Shown: one piece after another, positions 7,754-16,129 of the stretch | Numbering within the stretch: the stretch's first letter is position 1 | How the letters are laid out: each line of letters starts with the position of its first letter | Assembly (NCBI GenBank): GCA_945889495.1 | Contig: CAMDBU010000050.1 | Location: forward strand, 1-35,593 | Origin: Syntrophobacter sp. SbD2 | GTDB lineage: Bacteria > Desulfobacterota > Binatia > UBA9968 | DNA length: 35,593 bases | Direction: 5' to 3' | Made by a program: the position numbers and the translations under genes | Notes under the pieces: generated by a model | Seen by the model: the letters and a program-made list of their open reading frames with translations, nothing else | What the model was told of the DNA's origin: nothing | Database searches by the model: none

Positions 7754-8767
7754 TTACAGATCCAAAGTCGCCGGCGCGAACAGCTCTTCGATTTTGGCCT
7801 TCTGCGGCGTCAGTCCCTGCTCGTAGGAATAATCGATAATCGTCTCCAGCATCGGCCGGTTCGCCTTGACGCCGTAGGGATAGGGATCGTCGCCAAGAAT
7901 CTCGCGGGTCTTAGCGGCGTATTCTCGGCCGAAGAACAGGCCCGACGGCAAGCTCTCGACGAACCGGTCGCGCCAGCGTTCCTTGGCCGCGACAAAGCCC
8001 TTGTAAAGATTGAACGCCAGCCAAGGATACTTGCGCGCGACGTCGCCGCGGATGGCGTAGGCATGGTTGGCCGGGGCGAAGCCATGTTGCTTGACGAAGC
8101 GGCCGACCTCAGCGATGCGGTCGGGGAACAGCGGCTTCACTTTGCTCCAATCGCCGTCCTGGGCGCGGATATGGGTCGAGCGGTCGATGATGTTCGACTC
8201 GCGCGAGAACGCCCTGGTCACCGAGGCGACGTCGATCTCATGGTTGACCAACATCGAGGCGATGCTCTTGTCGGCGGGAATTTTGTTGAACGAGATGCCC
8301 TTCGGCGGCGTGAAACCAGTAGCCCCGCCGTGGCTCAATTCATCGGTGCGTTCCATCCACCAGTCGACCTTGTACTGCGACACGCCGAAGTCATGCTCCA
8401 ACGTCCCGCGCACCCACAGCGACGCGGTCTGCTGGTATTCGCCGACGCCGATGCGGTGGCCGGTCACGTCAATGGGCTGTTTGATCCCGGAATCGACGTG
8501 ATAGGAAAGCTCGGCGTGAAAAAACCGCCGCGAGGGAAACACTGGGATGGCGATAAAATCCATCCCCCGCGAGCGCGCGATCAGGTAGGACGACAGCGAC
8601 ATCTCGGAAATTTCAAACTCCTGAAATTTGAGCTGGCGCCAAAAAGTCTCCGACGGATCGGAATAGGTCGGCAAGAGCTCAACGCCCTCAGCCTGAATGG
8701 TGCCGTCCATCAACGGCTGGACACGCTCGTTAAACGCCGAAACGAAACTCAGTTGCAGTCGTGCCAT
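7754..8767 (-). CDS. pht5: 4,5-dihydroxyphthalate decarboxylase (Pht5)-like, PBP2 fold
   Basis: A 337-residue protein without a signal peptide, so cytoplasmic. Pht5 decarboxylases, unusually, have the fold of type II periplasmic binding proteins (NMT1/THI5-like). Family hallmarks recalled from Pht5 are all present: the PLMDG segment near residue 18, FQEFEISEMSLSSYL near 48-62, IPVFPSRRFFH near 74, VGEYQQTASLWVRG near 106, LYKGFVAAKER and the closing YEQGLTPQKAKIEELFAP. The ATG at 8767 follows cggaggttatc. The reaction would be 4,5-dihydroxyphthalate to protocatechuate plus CO2, feeding PcaGH at 31.7-33.0 kb. It lies between a bicupin and an SBP. A decarboxylase for a related aromatic diacid, or an uncharacterised PBP-like protein, remains possible. 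Confidence 0.8.
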   Translation of the reverse strand: MARLQLSFVSAFNERVQPLMDGTIQAEGVELLPTYSDPSETFWRQLKFQEFEISEMSLSSYLIARSRGMDFIAIPVFPSRRFFHAELSYHVDSGIKQPIDVTGHRIGVGEYQQTASLWVRGTLEHDFGVSQYKVDWWMERTDELSHGGATGFTPPKGISFNKIPADKSIASMLVNHEIDVASVTRAFSRESNIIDRSTHIRAQDGDWSKVKPLFPDRIAEVGRFVKQHGFAPANHAYAIRGDVARKYPWLAFNLYKGFVAAKERWRDRFVESLPSGLFFGREYAAKTREILGDDPYPYGVKANRPMLETIIDYSYEQGLTPQKAKIEELFAPATLDL

Positions 8768-8795
8768 GATAACCTCCGCTTCGAGTTGGGCGCGT

Positions 8796-9896
8796 TTACT
8801 TGTCGGTGCAGCCTGGATGATAGGGCATGTTACAGCGCGCGCCGGCCGCGTGGATCGAGCCTTCGAACTCGCGATGAATGCGCGGATCTTCGTCCTCGAA
8901 CTCGATCTGGCCGCCGCCGTTTTTAATGCTCGTGTAAGTCCCGCCCTCGCCGTCCTGCATGCGCATGAATTTAAATTTCCAACTGCCCCAGCGCAGCGCC
9001 AGATAGCGCGCCGGCGCCGCGCCGGAGTTGAAATGCTGGTGGAACCACTGATCCGGCGGCACCACCACGCTGCCCGGTTTCCAATCCACCCGCTGCATGT
9101 CTTGCCCTTCCGGCCACAGCACCGAATAGCCTTGGCCGCTGAGGATAATCACATGGGCGCCCGGACCATGCTTGTGACCTTTTTTATATGTCCCCACGGG
9201 GAACTCTGAAATATGCGCGCACATGGTCTGCCCGGCCAGGTTGAACTTCATGTTGGTGCTGCCCTTGCCGCGCTCGCTGTAGTCCGCCAGGCCGACGGTG
9301 TGGGTGTCGGGGACAAAATTTGTCGTCATGAAAAAGCGCCCGGTGACCTCGCCGTTGCCGCTGAAATAGTTGTCGTCGGAAGGATCGAAGCGGTCGATAA
9401 ACGGGAAATCGTTGTCAAAGATGAAATCGACGTTGTGAAACAGATTCATCATGAAGCAGGAGTTAGTCACCGCGAAGTAGCGCGCCGACTCGCTGCCGCT
9501 GGCGTTGAAGTGCTGATAGTAGGCGTTGATCGGCACGGCGAACAAACTCCCCGGCCCCCACTCGAACGTATGTTTTTTGCCGTCTTTCTGCCACACCGTG
9601 GTGGCGCCGTAACCCTGGGTGACGTAGACCATCTCTTCGTAGAGATGTTTTTGCACCTTGGTTTTCGCCTTGGGCGGAATCTCGCAGACATAGCCGTCGT
9701 TGACCCCGCCGGTGCCGTCGAGCACCACGAACGAACAGGGGACGCCCTTCAAATCCCAGGGCTCGACGGGAACCTTGTTCAAGTCCTCGACGAAGAAGCC
9801 GCTGACCAGCGGAATCTTCTGCTTCTGCTGCCACTCTTTATAAGTATCGATGCGTTCGTATTTGATCGCCACCGGCGACTGCGCCGCTTCCGCCAT
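8796..9896 (-). CDS. Bicupin metalloprotein, putative aromatic-ring or acid dioxygenase-like
   Basis: A 366-residue protein with two cupin domains and no signal peptide. In domain 1, H84, E88 and H129 are candidate metal ligands. In domain 2, GTYKKGHKHGPGAH gives H241, H243 and H248, with H286 in PPDQWFHQHFN. Position 248 is His where classic cupin motif 1 has Glu, so the site could be all-histidine. The two-domain layout resembles gentisate/hydroxynaphthoate dioxygenases, but I cannot assign a substrate. The ATG at 9896 follows cgggggattctttt. It lies directly upstream of the Pht5-like gene (28 bp), and a near-copy sits at 10031-11131 with a terminator between them. Confidence 0.82.
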   Translation of the reverse strand: MAEAAQSPVAIKYERIDTYKEWQQKQKIPLVSGFFVEDLNKVPVEPWDLKGVPCSFVVLDGTGGVNDGYVCEIPPKAKTKVQKHLYEEMVYVTQGYGATTVWQKDGKKHTFEWGPGSLFAVPINAYYQHFNASGSESARYFAVTNSCFMMNLFHNVDFIFDNDFPFIDRFDPSDDNYFSGNGEVTGRFFMTTNFVPDTHTVGLADYSERGKGSTNMKFNLAGQTMCAHISEFPVGTYKKGHKHGPGAHVIILSGQGYSVLWPEGQDMQRVDWKPGSVVVPPDQWFHQHFNSGAAPARYLALRWGSWKFKFMRMQDGEGGTYTSIKNGGGQIEFEDEDPRIHREFEGSIHAAGARCNMPYHPGCTDK

Positions 9897-9967
9897 AAAA
9901 GAATCCCCCGTAAAAATCTTTCGTTAACCCGTGTCGTATCGCGAGCCGCGCCAACCGTCAACCGGAC

Positions 9968-9999
9968 AAAAAAAGGCCGGCTAAAAAGCCGGCCTTTTT
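9968..9999 (-). terminator. Intrinsic (Rho-independent) terminator between the two bicupin genes
   Basis: A perfect 13-bp stem (9970-9982 with 9987-9999) has a 4-nt aaaa loop and a GGCCGGC core. On the minus strand it ends in a run of seven T, giving a strong terminator 31 bp after the stop of the bicupin at 10031. The plus strand has five T, so it may act in both directions. It is the clearest terminator in the window and splits the bicupin pair into two transcription units. Confidence 0.9.
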
Positions 10000-10030
10000 C
10001 CTGACAACGTTGAACCGTGGCGGCTTCTGA

Positions 10031-11131
10031 TTACTTCTGCGTGCAGCCAGGATGATAAGGCATGTTGCACTTGGCGCCGGCGAGTTTCATCGCCTGCTCG
10101 AAGTCCTTGTGCACCTGCGGGTCTTCATCCTCGAACTCGATCTGGTTGCCGCCTAGTTTCAGGCTGGTATAAGTCCCGCCCTCGCCGTCGGTTGCGCGCA
10201 TGAAACGATAGCGCCAGTTGTTCCAACGCAGCGCTAAATAGCGCGCCGGGTTGGCGCCGGAATTGAAATGCTGATGGAACCACTGATCCGGCGGCACCAC
10301 CACGCTGCCCTGCCCCCAATCGACCCGCTCCGGTTCGCCATCTTTCCACAGCACCGAATAGCCCTGGCCGGACAGAATGATCACATGGGCGCCCGGGCCA
10401 TGACGATGGCCTTTCTTATAAGTGCCCACGGGAAATTCCGAGATATGCGCGCCCATGGTGTTGCGCGCCAGATCGAACTTCATGTTGGTGCTGCCCTTGC
10501 CGCGTTCATCGTAGTTGGTCAGCTTGAGCGTGTGGGTGTCGGGAACAAAATTGGTCGTCATGAAAAACCGCCCGGTGATCGTCCCCTCGCCGTTGAAGTA
10601 ACCTTCGGTGGTGGGATCGAAGCGGTCGTTAAAAACGTAATCGCTGTTGAAGATGTAATCGCTGTTGTGAAACAGATTCATCACGAAACAACAGTTGGTG
10701 ACGGCGAAATAGCGCGCCGCCTCGCTGCCACTGGCGTTGAAATGCTGGTAGTCGGCGTTCATCGGGATCGCGAACATGCTGCCTGGTCCCCACTCGAAGG
10801 TATGCTTCTTCTTGCCGTCGCGCTGCCACACGGTGGTGGCGCCGTAGCCCTTGGCGACGTAGACCATCTCCTCGTACATATGCTTCTGCGGCTTGGTCTT
10901 GCCGCCGGGGGGAATCTCGCAGACATAACCGTCATTGGTGCCGCCGGTGCCATCGAGCACGACGAAGGAACAGGGCACACCTTTCAAATCCCAGTACTCC
11001 ACCGGCACGGATTTCACATCCTTGACGAAAAATCCGCGAATGCAGGGGATCTTCTGCTCCGCTTGCCAGACTTTATACGTGTCGAGCCGCTCCGGCTTGA
11101 GGTCGACGGGTTGAGTTGTCATTTCGGCCAT
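10031..11131 (-). CDS. Bicupin metalloprotein, tandem paralogue of 8796-9896
   Basis: A 366-residue protein of exactly the same length as its neighbour when started at the ATG at 11131, which has ggaggaag 6-7 nt upstream; a TTG 15 nt earlier is in frame but would read through that Shine-Dalgarno. Both cupin domains are kept: the H-x3-E and later H in domain 1, and GTYKKGHRHGPGAH with the Glu-to-His change plus PPDQWFHQHFN in domain 2. Both copies share the cysteine-containing tail CNMPYHPGCT, which could bind metal or form a disulfide. It follows a Rieske oxygenase after 210 bp of repeat. The function is unassigned; the pair probably act on related substrates. Confidence 0.82.
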   Translation of the reverse strand: MAEMTTQPVDLKPERLDTYKVWQAEQKIPCIRGFFVKDVKSVPVEYWDLKGVPCSFVVLDGTGGTNDGYVCEIPPGGKTKPQKHMYEEMVYVAKGYGATTVWQRDGKKKHTFEWGPGSMFAIPMNADYQHFNASGSEAARYFAVTNCCFVMNLFHNSDYIFNSDYVFNDRFDPTTEGYFNGEGTITGRFFMTTNFVPDTHTLKLTNYDERGKGSTNMKFDLARNTMGAHISEFPVGTYKKGHRHGPGAHVIILSGQGYSVLWKDGEPERVDWGQGSVVVPPDQWFHQHFNSGANPARYLALRWNNWRYRFMRATDGEGGTYTSLKLGGNQIEFEDEDPQVHKDFEQAMKLAGAKCNMPYHPGCTQK

Positions 11132-11207
11132 TAAAACTTCCTCCAAATCCTTACGCTAAAATTCTCGCTTGAATAAAAAATCGCCGCGCTCCGAGCCCTC
11201 CGACTTC

Positions 11208-11311
11208 CTTCCCCTTGACGGGGAAGGAGTGAGGAAGGGGTGCCGAACAATTTCAATATCGTGCGCAGCACCCCTTCACCCCTATCCTAACCTTCGCCCG
11301 TCAAGGGGAAG
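11208..11311. repeat. Inverted repeat, cttccccttgacggg class
   Basis: 15-bp perfect arms at 11208-11222 and 11297-11311, with inner complementary segments around ggaaggggtgc and gcagcacccctt. It fills most of the 210-bp gap between the Rieske stop at 11342 and the bicupin start at 11131. Relatives lie at 25316-25410 and 30330-30452. Confidence 0.85.
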
Positions 11312-11341
11312 AACCAGACACCGGAGCGCTCCAACTACCGT

Positions 11342-12508
11342 CTACGCCACCTTCTTCTCTTTCGGCAAAATCCCGATGCGCTCGTTGATCACATCGAATT
11401 CGATCAAACGATTCTTCTTGGCATCGCGCACCACACCGAGGGGTTCGCCGCCGTTGCGCACGGTGTCGATCTGCTCGCGGAGAATTTTTCTCAGCAGAAT
11501 AATTCCCTCATCGCCGACGCCCAAGTGCTCCTGGGTGCGATCCGTCGGCGCCCCTTGGGTCTCCCAGGCCATGGCGTCCTGCACCAGCACCTGATCGAGG
11601 CGGTAGTCGCCGTTGTCGTCGCGAATGCGGAAAAACTCCCAAGGCGTGTCGCCGTCCGCCGGCGATTTGTCCTTGTCATTGGGCGAAAAGTAGACGACGA
11701 ACACCTGCGTATGGGCGTCGTCCAGCGGCACGCGGATTTGCAAATTATGGCGCACCCGGCCTTCGAACATGCGCTCTTTGAAGACATGGCGCAGCGTACA
11801 GGGGAACAGCAACGGATGCTGGTCCACCACCGGCGCGTCACCGGGTTTTCGCCCCGGCGTCACGCGCCGCTTCATGATGCCGTACTCGAAGGGCGTGAAA
11901 GTATGATCCTCTTCATAGTGGTCGACGCTCGGCGCCAGGTGCGCGGTGTCGCCATGAAGCCAGTAGAGATGCGACGGGTCAACGGAATTCTCCGTCGGCT
12001 GGAGCCAGTTGCAGCGGTAAATCTCATGCTTCTCGATCCAGCGGTAGCCGTTTTCCCAGCACAGCACATCCCAGCGCGGCAATAGCGGCGCTGGCAGCGG
12101 GCCAAGATAGGTCCAGATCAGACCGCCCATGCGCTGGGCCGGATAGGCGGTCTGTTTGATCTTGTCTTTGAAGCCACCCGATTCAGGCTCGGCGGGCTGT
12201 TCAAGACATTTCCCGGTGCAGTCGAACTTCCATCCATGATAGGGACAGCGGATGCCTTCGGCGTCGACGCGGCCGAAGGCCAACGACGCTTTTCGGTGGG
12301 GACATTGCTCGGCGACCACACCGTAGCGGCCACTCTGGTCGCGATAGACGACCAGATTCTCGCCCATCAAGCGAAACGCCTTGATCGGCTTCTCATCGGT
12401 CAATTCACCGGCCGCCACCGCCGGCATCCAGTAGCGCCGCAAATACTCGCCCCCCGGCGTACCGCGGCCGACTTGGGTCAGTGTTTCGTTTTCTTCTTTG
12501 GTGAGCAT
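11342..12508 (-). CDS. Rieske non-heme iron oxygenase, Pht3-like alpha subunit
   Basis: A 388-residue oxygenase. Rieske ligands are C69-P-H71 and C88-x2-H91, and the catalytic iron motif TENSVDPSHLYWLH gives D177, H180 and H185. The C-terminal DRTQEHLGVGDEGIILLR block is the Pht3-type signature. The ATG at 12508 follows caggagtacgcg. N-terminus and spacing match the paralogue at 27899-29077 closely, so these two form one subfamily. It lies downstream of a tandem SBP pair and upstream of a bicupin. Substrate unknown; an aromatic acid is likely by family. Confidence 0.92.
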   Translation of the reverse strand: MLTKEENETLTQVGRGTPGGEYLRRYWMPAVAAGELTDEKPIKAFRLMGENLVVYRDQSGRYGVVAEQCPHRKASLAFGRVDAEGIRCPYHGWKFDCTGKCLEQPAEPESGGFKDKIKQTAYPAQRMGGLIWTYLGPLPAPLLPRWDVLCWENGYRWIEKHEIYRCNWLQPTENSVDPSHLYWLHGDTAHLAPSVDHYEEDHTFTPFEYGIMKRRVTPGRKPGDAPVVDQHPLLFPCTLRHVFKERMFEGRVRHNLQIRVPLDDAHTQVFVVYFSPNDKDKSPADGDTPWEFFRIRDDNGDYRLDQVLVQDAMAWETQGAPTDRTQEHLGVGDEGIILLRKILREQIDTVRNGGEPLGVVRDAKKNRLIEFDVINERIGILPKEKKVA

Positions 12509-12575
12509 CGCGTACTCCTGAAATGTTGAGGCTCAAAATCCAAACTACGAATCGGCTTCTATCCCAATCTTCCTT

Positions 12576-12596
12576 CCTCTCCCGCAAGGGGAGAGG
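12576..12596. repeat. Small hairpin upstream of Rieske gene
   Basis: An 8-bp stem cctctccc/gggagagg with a 5-nt gcaag loop, in the 135-bp gap between the SBP stop at 12644 and the Rieske start at 12508. No T-tract follows. It resembles half of the larger GC-rich palindromes elsewhere in the window. Confidence 0.55.
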
Positions 12597-12643
12597 GCAC
12601 CGCTCACAGACTCGGTGGACAATTCATTATGGCGCCAACGGCG

Positions 12644-13789
12644 CTACTTCCCCTTCTCCACGCCGGCCATGATATCCCGCGCCAGGTCGAAGATCGGTTT
12701 CATATCGCCGTACTCGGGTTTTACAACGTCGAAATATTTCACGCCAGTCTGCAAGCGGTTGTCCGGCGGAATATCGTCCTTGGGAATATCGATGCGCCGC
12801 GAGTTCGCCGGGTCGTCCGGATCGCCGAGCTTTTGCAGCGCGATCTGCCCCTTGCGTGACAGCATCCAGTTGATGAAAACCTTGGCCGCGTTGGGATGGG
12901 GCGCTTGATTCATGTAGCTCAAGGAGCCGCCGCCCGCCGAGAAGCTCGATCCTTCTTTCCATCGGTTGGTGTCGAAATCGTCGATCGGCAACCCCTGATT
13001 CTTCGCCCGCGCGGAATCCTTGCAGCCCATGCAGATGGCGTACTTACCCTGACCCAGCCAATTGGTCATCTGCTGGAAATTTTTCGCGTATGATATATCC
13101 ATCCCGCCGAAGAATTTCTTCATGTACTCAGGACCGATTTCCGGGTTGAAGTACCAAAACTGCATGGTCGCGCCCAAGCCGGTATCGCGCGGATCGAGGG
13201 AAACGATCTTGCCCTTCCACTTGGGATTGAGCACGTCGACGTAGGATTTAAACTCCTTGGGATTGACCAGATTGGTATTGTAGGCCAACTGAGCATTGCT
13301 CGGCGAGCCGATGAAGGCAAAGATATATTTGCCCTCGGGATCGGCGTAACGATGCTCCTTGCCGTACCACTTGGTGAGATCGGTGACTTCCGGGAGTACC
13401 AGTAACGGCGCCAGCGGATCGAGCACCTTGCCTTTGTAGAGCGTGTTGTAAAGGCTGTTGGTGCCGCCGCTGTAAACATCGGCGATGAACTTGCCGCCGC
13501 GCCGCTCGGCGATGATGCGGTTGGTCAGATCGTTGCCGCGGCCGGTGACGGCGACGACGTTGATGCCCGGATAGTCGCGTTTGAAATCCTTGAGCAGTCC
13601 TTCATAGCGGTAGATGTAGACGTTGACCTGGCCCTCTTTCTTCGCCGCCGCCAGCGTCTGCTCCCAGTCCTTTTTCCAGTCGAATTGGGCGGCTTGGGCG
13701 GAGGTGGCGAGTGCCCACAGTACCAACCCAGTCAAAACCGCAAGGGCAAAAATTTTTTCGCCCCGACGAAATTCAATACGCTTAACCAT
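12644..13789 (-). CDS. Secreted solute-binding protein, COG1840-like, CxxC subtype
   Basis: A 381-residue SBP. The signal peptide starts MVKRIEFRRGEK with a hydrophobic core and a probable cleavage at SAQAAQ. Family blocks include AAAKKEGQVNVY, VTGRGNDLTNRI, NPKWKGKIV, APHPNAAKVF and LSRKGQ. CMGC lies in the ligand-domain segment before the QGLPI motif. The C-terminal block DPANSRRIDIPKDD is intact. The ATG at 13789 has an agggggc stretch immediately upstream; the frame opens 84 nt earlier without homology. It is a tandem paralogue of 13891-15060 and sits 101 bp after it. No transporter partner is present; ligand unknown. Confidence 0.9.
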   Translation of the reverse strand: MVKRIEFRRGEKIFALAVLTGLVLWALATSAQAAQFDWKKDWEQTLAAAKKEGQVNVYIYRYEGLLKDFKRDYPGINVVAVTGRGNDLTNRIIAERRGGKFIADVYSGGTNSLYNTLYKGKVLDPLAPLLVLPEVTDLTKWYGKEHRYADPEGKYIFAFIGSPSNAQLAYNTNLVNPKEFKSYVDVLNPKWKGKIVSLDPRDTGLGATMQFWYFNPEIGPEYMKKFFGGMDISYAKNFQQMTNWLGQGKYAICMGCKDSARAKNQGLPIDDFDTNRWKEGSSFSAGGGSLSYMNQAPHPNAAKVFINWMLSRKGQIALQKLGDPDDPANSRRIDIPKDDIPPDNRLQTGVKYFDVVKPEYGDMKPIFDLARDIMAGVEKGK

Positions 13790-13890
13790 GCCCCCTCTTT
13801 CTTCGCTGCGATAACAAGAACCGCGCCGAACCGGCACCGGCAGAATATTTCCCGATGGGCTGAGCATTGTCAACCGGCTCAGCCGACAGT

Positions 13891-15060
13891 CTACTTCTTC
13901 GCTTCGATCGCCGCCATGATCTCCTTGGCGAGATCGGCGATCGGTTTTTGATCGGCGTACTCCGGCCTGACCACGTCGAAATATTTGCCGTCCGGCACCA
14001 TGCGATTGGCCGGCGGGACATCGTCCTTGGGGATATCGATGCGCCGCGAGTTTGGCGGGTCGTCGACATCGCCGAGCTTTTGCAGCGCGATCTGGCCGCG
14101 CCGCGACAGGAACCAGTTGATGAACACCTTGGCGGCATTAGGATGGGGCGCCTGATTGGGCGAACTCAGCGAGCCGCCGCCGGAGGAAAAGCTCGCGCCT
14201 TCTTTCCACCGCCCCGAGTCGAAGTCTTCCACCGGCAAGCCCTGATTCTTGGCGCGCATGGAGTCCTTGCACCCGAAACAAATCGCATAGCGCCCCTGCG
14301 CCAGCCAGTCGGTCATCTGGCGAAAGTTCTTGGCGTACTGGATCTCCATGGTACTGAAAAATTTCTTGATGAACTCCGGCCCGAGCTCGGGATTGTAATA
14401 AAAGAACTGCATGGTGCCGCCCAGACCGCCGTCGCGCAGATCAAGCGCAACGATCTTGCCTTTCCACTTTGGCTGAAGCAGGTCCCAATAGGACTTGAAC
14501 TCCTTGGGATTCACCAGCGACGTATTGTAAGCCAGTTGCGCGTCGCTCGGACTGGCCAGATAGGCAAACACATACTTGCCCTCGCCATCGGCGTAGCGAT
14601 GCTCTCTGCCGTACCACTTGGACTCGTCGGTCACTTCGGGCAGGACGAACGTCGGTTTGATCGGATCGAGCGCTTTGCCTTTGTAGAGCACGTTGTAATT
14701 GCCGCCCGGACCGCCGCTGTAAACGTCGGGAATAAATCTACCGGCGCGCCGCTCCGACATGATCCGCGTCGTCAGCTCATTGCCCCGCCCGGTAACCGAC
14801 ACGACGTTGATGCCGGGAAACTCGCGCTTGAATTCCTGCAGCAAACGCTCGTAGCGGTAAATGTAGACCGTCACCTGCCCTTCCTTCTTGGCCGCGGCAA
14901 CCGTCTGCTCCCAATCGGTTTTCCAATCGAGCTGGGCGGCCGACAGCTGCGCAGCGATCGAAAAGAGGATCAGACCGATCAGACCCATCCGTCCGAACCG
15001 ACAGACAATCCCCAATGGCTGGCCTTGCCCTGGTTGACGCTCGTTAGGCATACAACCCAT
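13891..15060 (-). CDS. Secreted solute-binding protein, COG1840-like, CxxC subtype
   Basis: A 389-residue SBP, the closest relative of the next gene (12644-13789): same VTGRGNELT, CFGC, QGLPV, APHPNAAKVF and PPNSRRIDIPKDD blocks. The ATG at 15060 overlaps the 3' end of the NMT1-like gene (stop at 15044) by 17 bp, with gggg about 8 nt upstream, which suggests translational coupling; an ATG at 15051 is also possible. The resulting n-region is long (about 25 residues) before the hydrophobic core GLIGLILFSIAAQ and cleavage near LSAAQ. The overlap indicates that both are made from one mRNA. Confidence 0.87.
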   Translation of the reverse strand: MGCMPNERQPGQGQPLGIVCRFGRMGLIGLILFSIAAQLSAAQLDWKTDWEQTVAAAKKEGQVTVYIYRYERLLQEFKREFPGINVVSVTGRGNELTTRIMSERRAGRFIPDVYSGGPGGNYNVLYKGKALDPIKPTFVLPEVTDESKWYGREHRYADGEGKYVFAYLASPSDAQLAYNTSLVNPKEFKSYWDLLQPKWKGKIVALDLRDGGLGGTMQFFYYNPELGPEFIKKFFSTMEIQYAKNFRQMTDWLAQGRYAICFGCKDSMRAKNQGLPVEDFDSGRWKEGASFSSGGGSLSSPNQAPHPNAAKVFINWFLSRRGQIALQKLGDVDDPPNSRRIDIPKDDVPPANRMVPDGKYFDVVRPEYADQKPIADLAKEIMAAIEAKK

Positions 15061-15985
15061 CAATAAACCCCGAATGATCCAACGCCCGCAAATAATGCAA
15101 ATCCCACAGCGCCAGCGGCGACTGCTCTTCCGCCTCGGGATTCTTCATGCAGCAGAGTTTATAGGCATTGGCCACCGCTTCATGGTCGGGATAGGGCTTG
15201 GGCGCGAGCTTGGCGACGCTGCGGTACTGAACATTTTTGCATTCCGGCTCGCGCTTGCGCAGCCCTTCGAGGATCGCCTCGGTTTCGCCGCGCCGCGTGC
15301 GCGCGAAGTGGATGCCCATGATCTGCGCCTTAACCAGCCGCTCAGCCAAACCAGGCTTGCTTTCCAGGGTCGCAATGTTTGAAGTCAGCGTCGGCCCGTT
15401 GATCATCGGCAGCCGGTCGAGCGCCAGCGCATGCATGCCCGCCGCTTTGAACTTGTCGGTGTTGCCGGTGACGAAGATGGCGTCGACTTTTTTCGACTTG
15501 AGCACGTCCATCTGCATTTCCTTGAATGCGTTGTTCGACTCCGACAACTCCACCCACTCGACGTCGGTCAACTTCAAACCGCCGCGCATGACAAACAGCA
15601 TATGATTGCCGCGCGGGTGGTGATAACCGCCGATGGAGTCGACCAGCGTAGTGTCGCCAATGCGCTTACCGCGCAGGTCGGCCATGGACTCAATCGGAAA
15701 ATTAGTCACCAGCGTATCTCTGGTATCGTTCGACGGTGAAGTCAGGCAGACAATCGGCTTGCCACGCTTGACCAGCAAGTAGGGCGAGATGTGATTGCCC
15801 GAGACGAAATCGACATCGCCGCCGAACAACGCCTTCTCCGCCGCCTCCGAGCTATCGCAAAACTCGAAGCTAACCTTGAGCCCGTTCCGCTCCCAGATCC
15901 CCGCCTTATCCATCACCTCCCAAATCGGCAAGTGCGAATAAGCGCGGAAGAAACCGCGTATCTGCATTGCATTTTGCTCAGGCAT
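15044..15985 (-). CDS. NMT1/THI5-like PBP-fold protein without signal peptide
   Basis: A 313-residue type II periplasmic-binding-protein-like domain (NMT1/SsuA type). Typical elements are the early FRAYSHLPIWEVMDKAGIWE helix, a DVDFVSGNH strand, MADLRGKRIG and a KKVDAIFVTGN segment. The ATG at 15985 has aaggagaagtt in front and no hydrophobic leader, so the product should stay in the cytoplasm, like the Pht5-like protein at 7754. It could therefore be an enzyme rather than a transporter subunit, but I see no proven catalytic motif. It follows an SBP after a palindromic repeat and overlaps the next SBP. Function unassigned. Confidence 0.75.
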   Translation of the reverse strand: MPEQNAMQIRGFFRAYSHLPIWEVMDKAGIWERNGLKVSFEFCDSSEAAEKALFGGDVDFVSGNHISPYLLVKRGKPIVCLTSPSNDTRDTLVTNFPIESMADLRGKRIGDTTLVDSIGGYHHPRGNHMLFVMRGGLKLTDVEWVELSESNNAFKEMQMDVLKSKKVDAIFVTGNTDKFKAAGMHALALDRLPMINGPTLTSNIATLESKPGLAERLVKAQIMGIHFARTRRGETEAILEGLRKREPECKNVQYRSVAKLAPKPYPDHEAVANAYKLCCMKNPEAEEQSPLALWDLHYLRALDHSGFIDGLYA

Positions 15986-16011
15986 AACTTCTCCTTGAAT
16001 GCTTAAGATTA

Positions 16012-16100
16012 TTTTCTCGCAAAGGCGCAAAGACGCCAAGTTCAGAAGAAGATTTTTTTTCTTAAACCTTTGCGCCTTGGCGTCTTTGCGAGAGATATTC
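16012..16100. repeat. Palindromic repeat, gcaaagacgcaaag class, copy 4
   Basis: Left arm ttctcgcaaaggcgcaaaga; right arm gcgccttggcgtctttgcga, then gagatattccga. It lies between the SBP stop at 16130 and the NMT1-like start at 15985, with the same orientation as copies 1-3. Confidence 0.87.
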
Positions 16101-16129
16101 CGAATCCGAACTCTGATTTATTTCTCCAT

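Noticed and set aside
7556-8926. 456-codon plus-strand ORF opposite the SBP and Pht5-like genes
   Set aside because: It spans two real minus-strand genes and their gap, shows no domain, and is a composition artefact. The same holds for long plus-strand ORFs at 6679-7695, 13867-15066 and 20436-21407.
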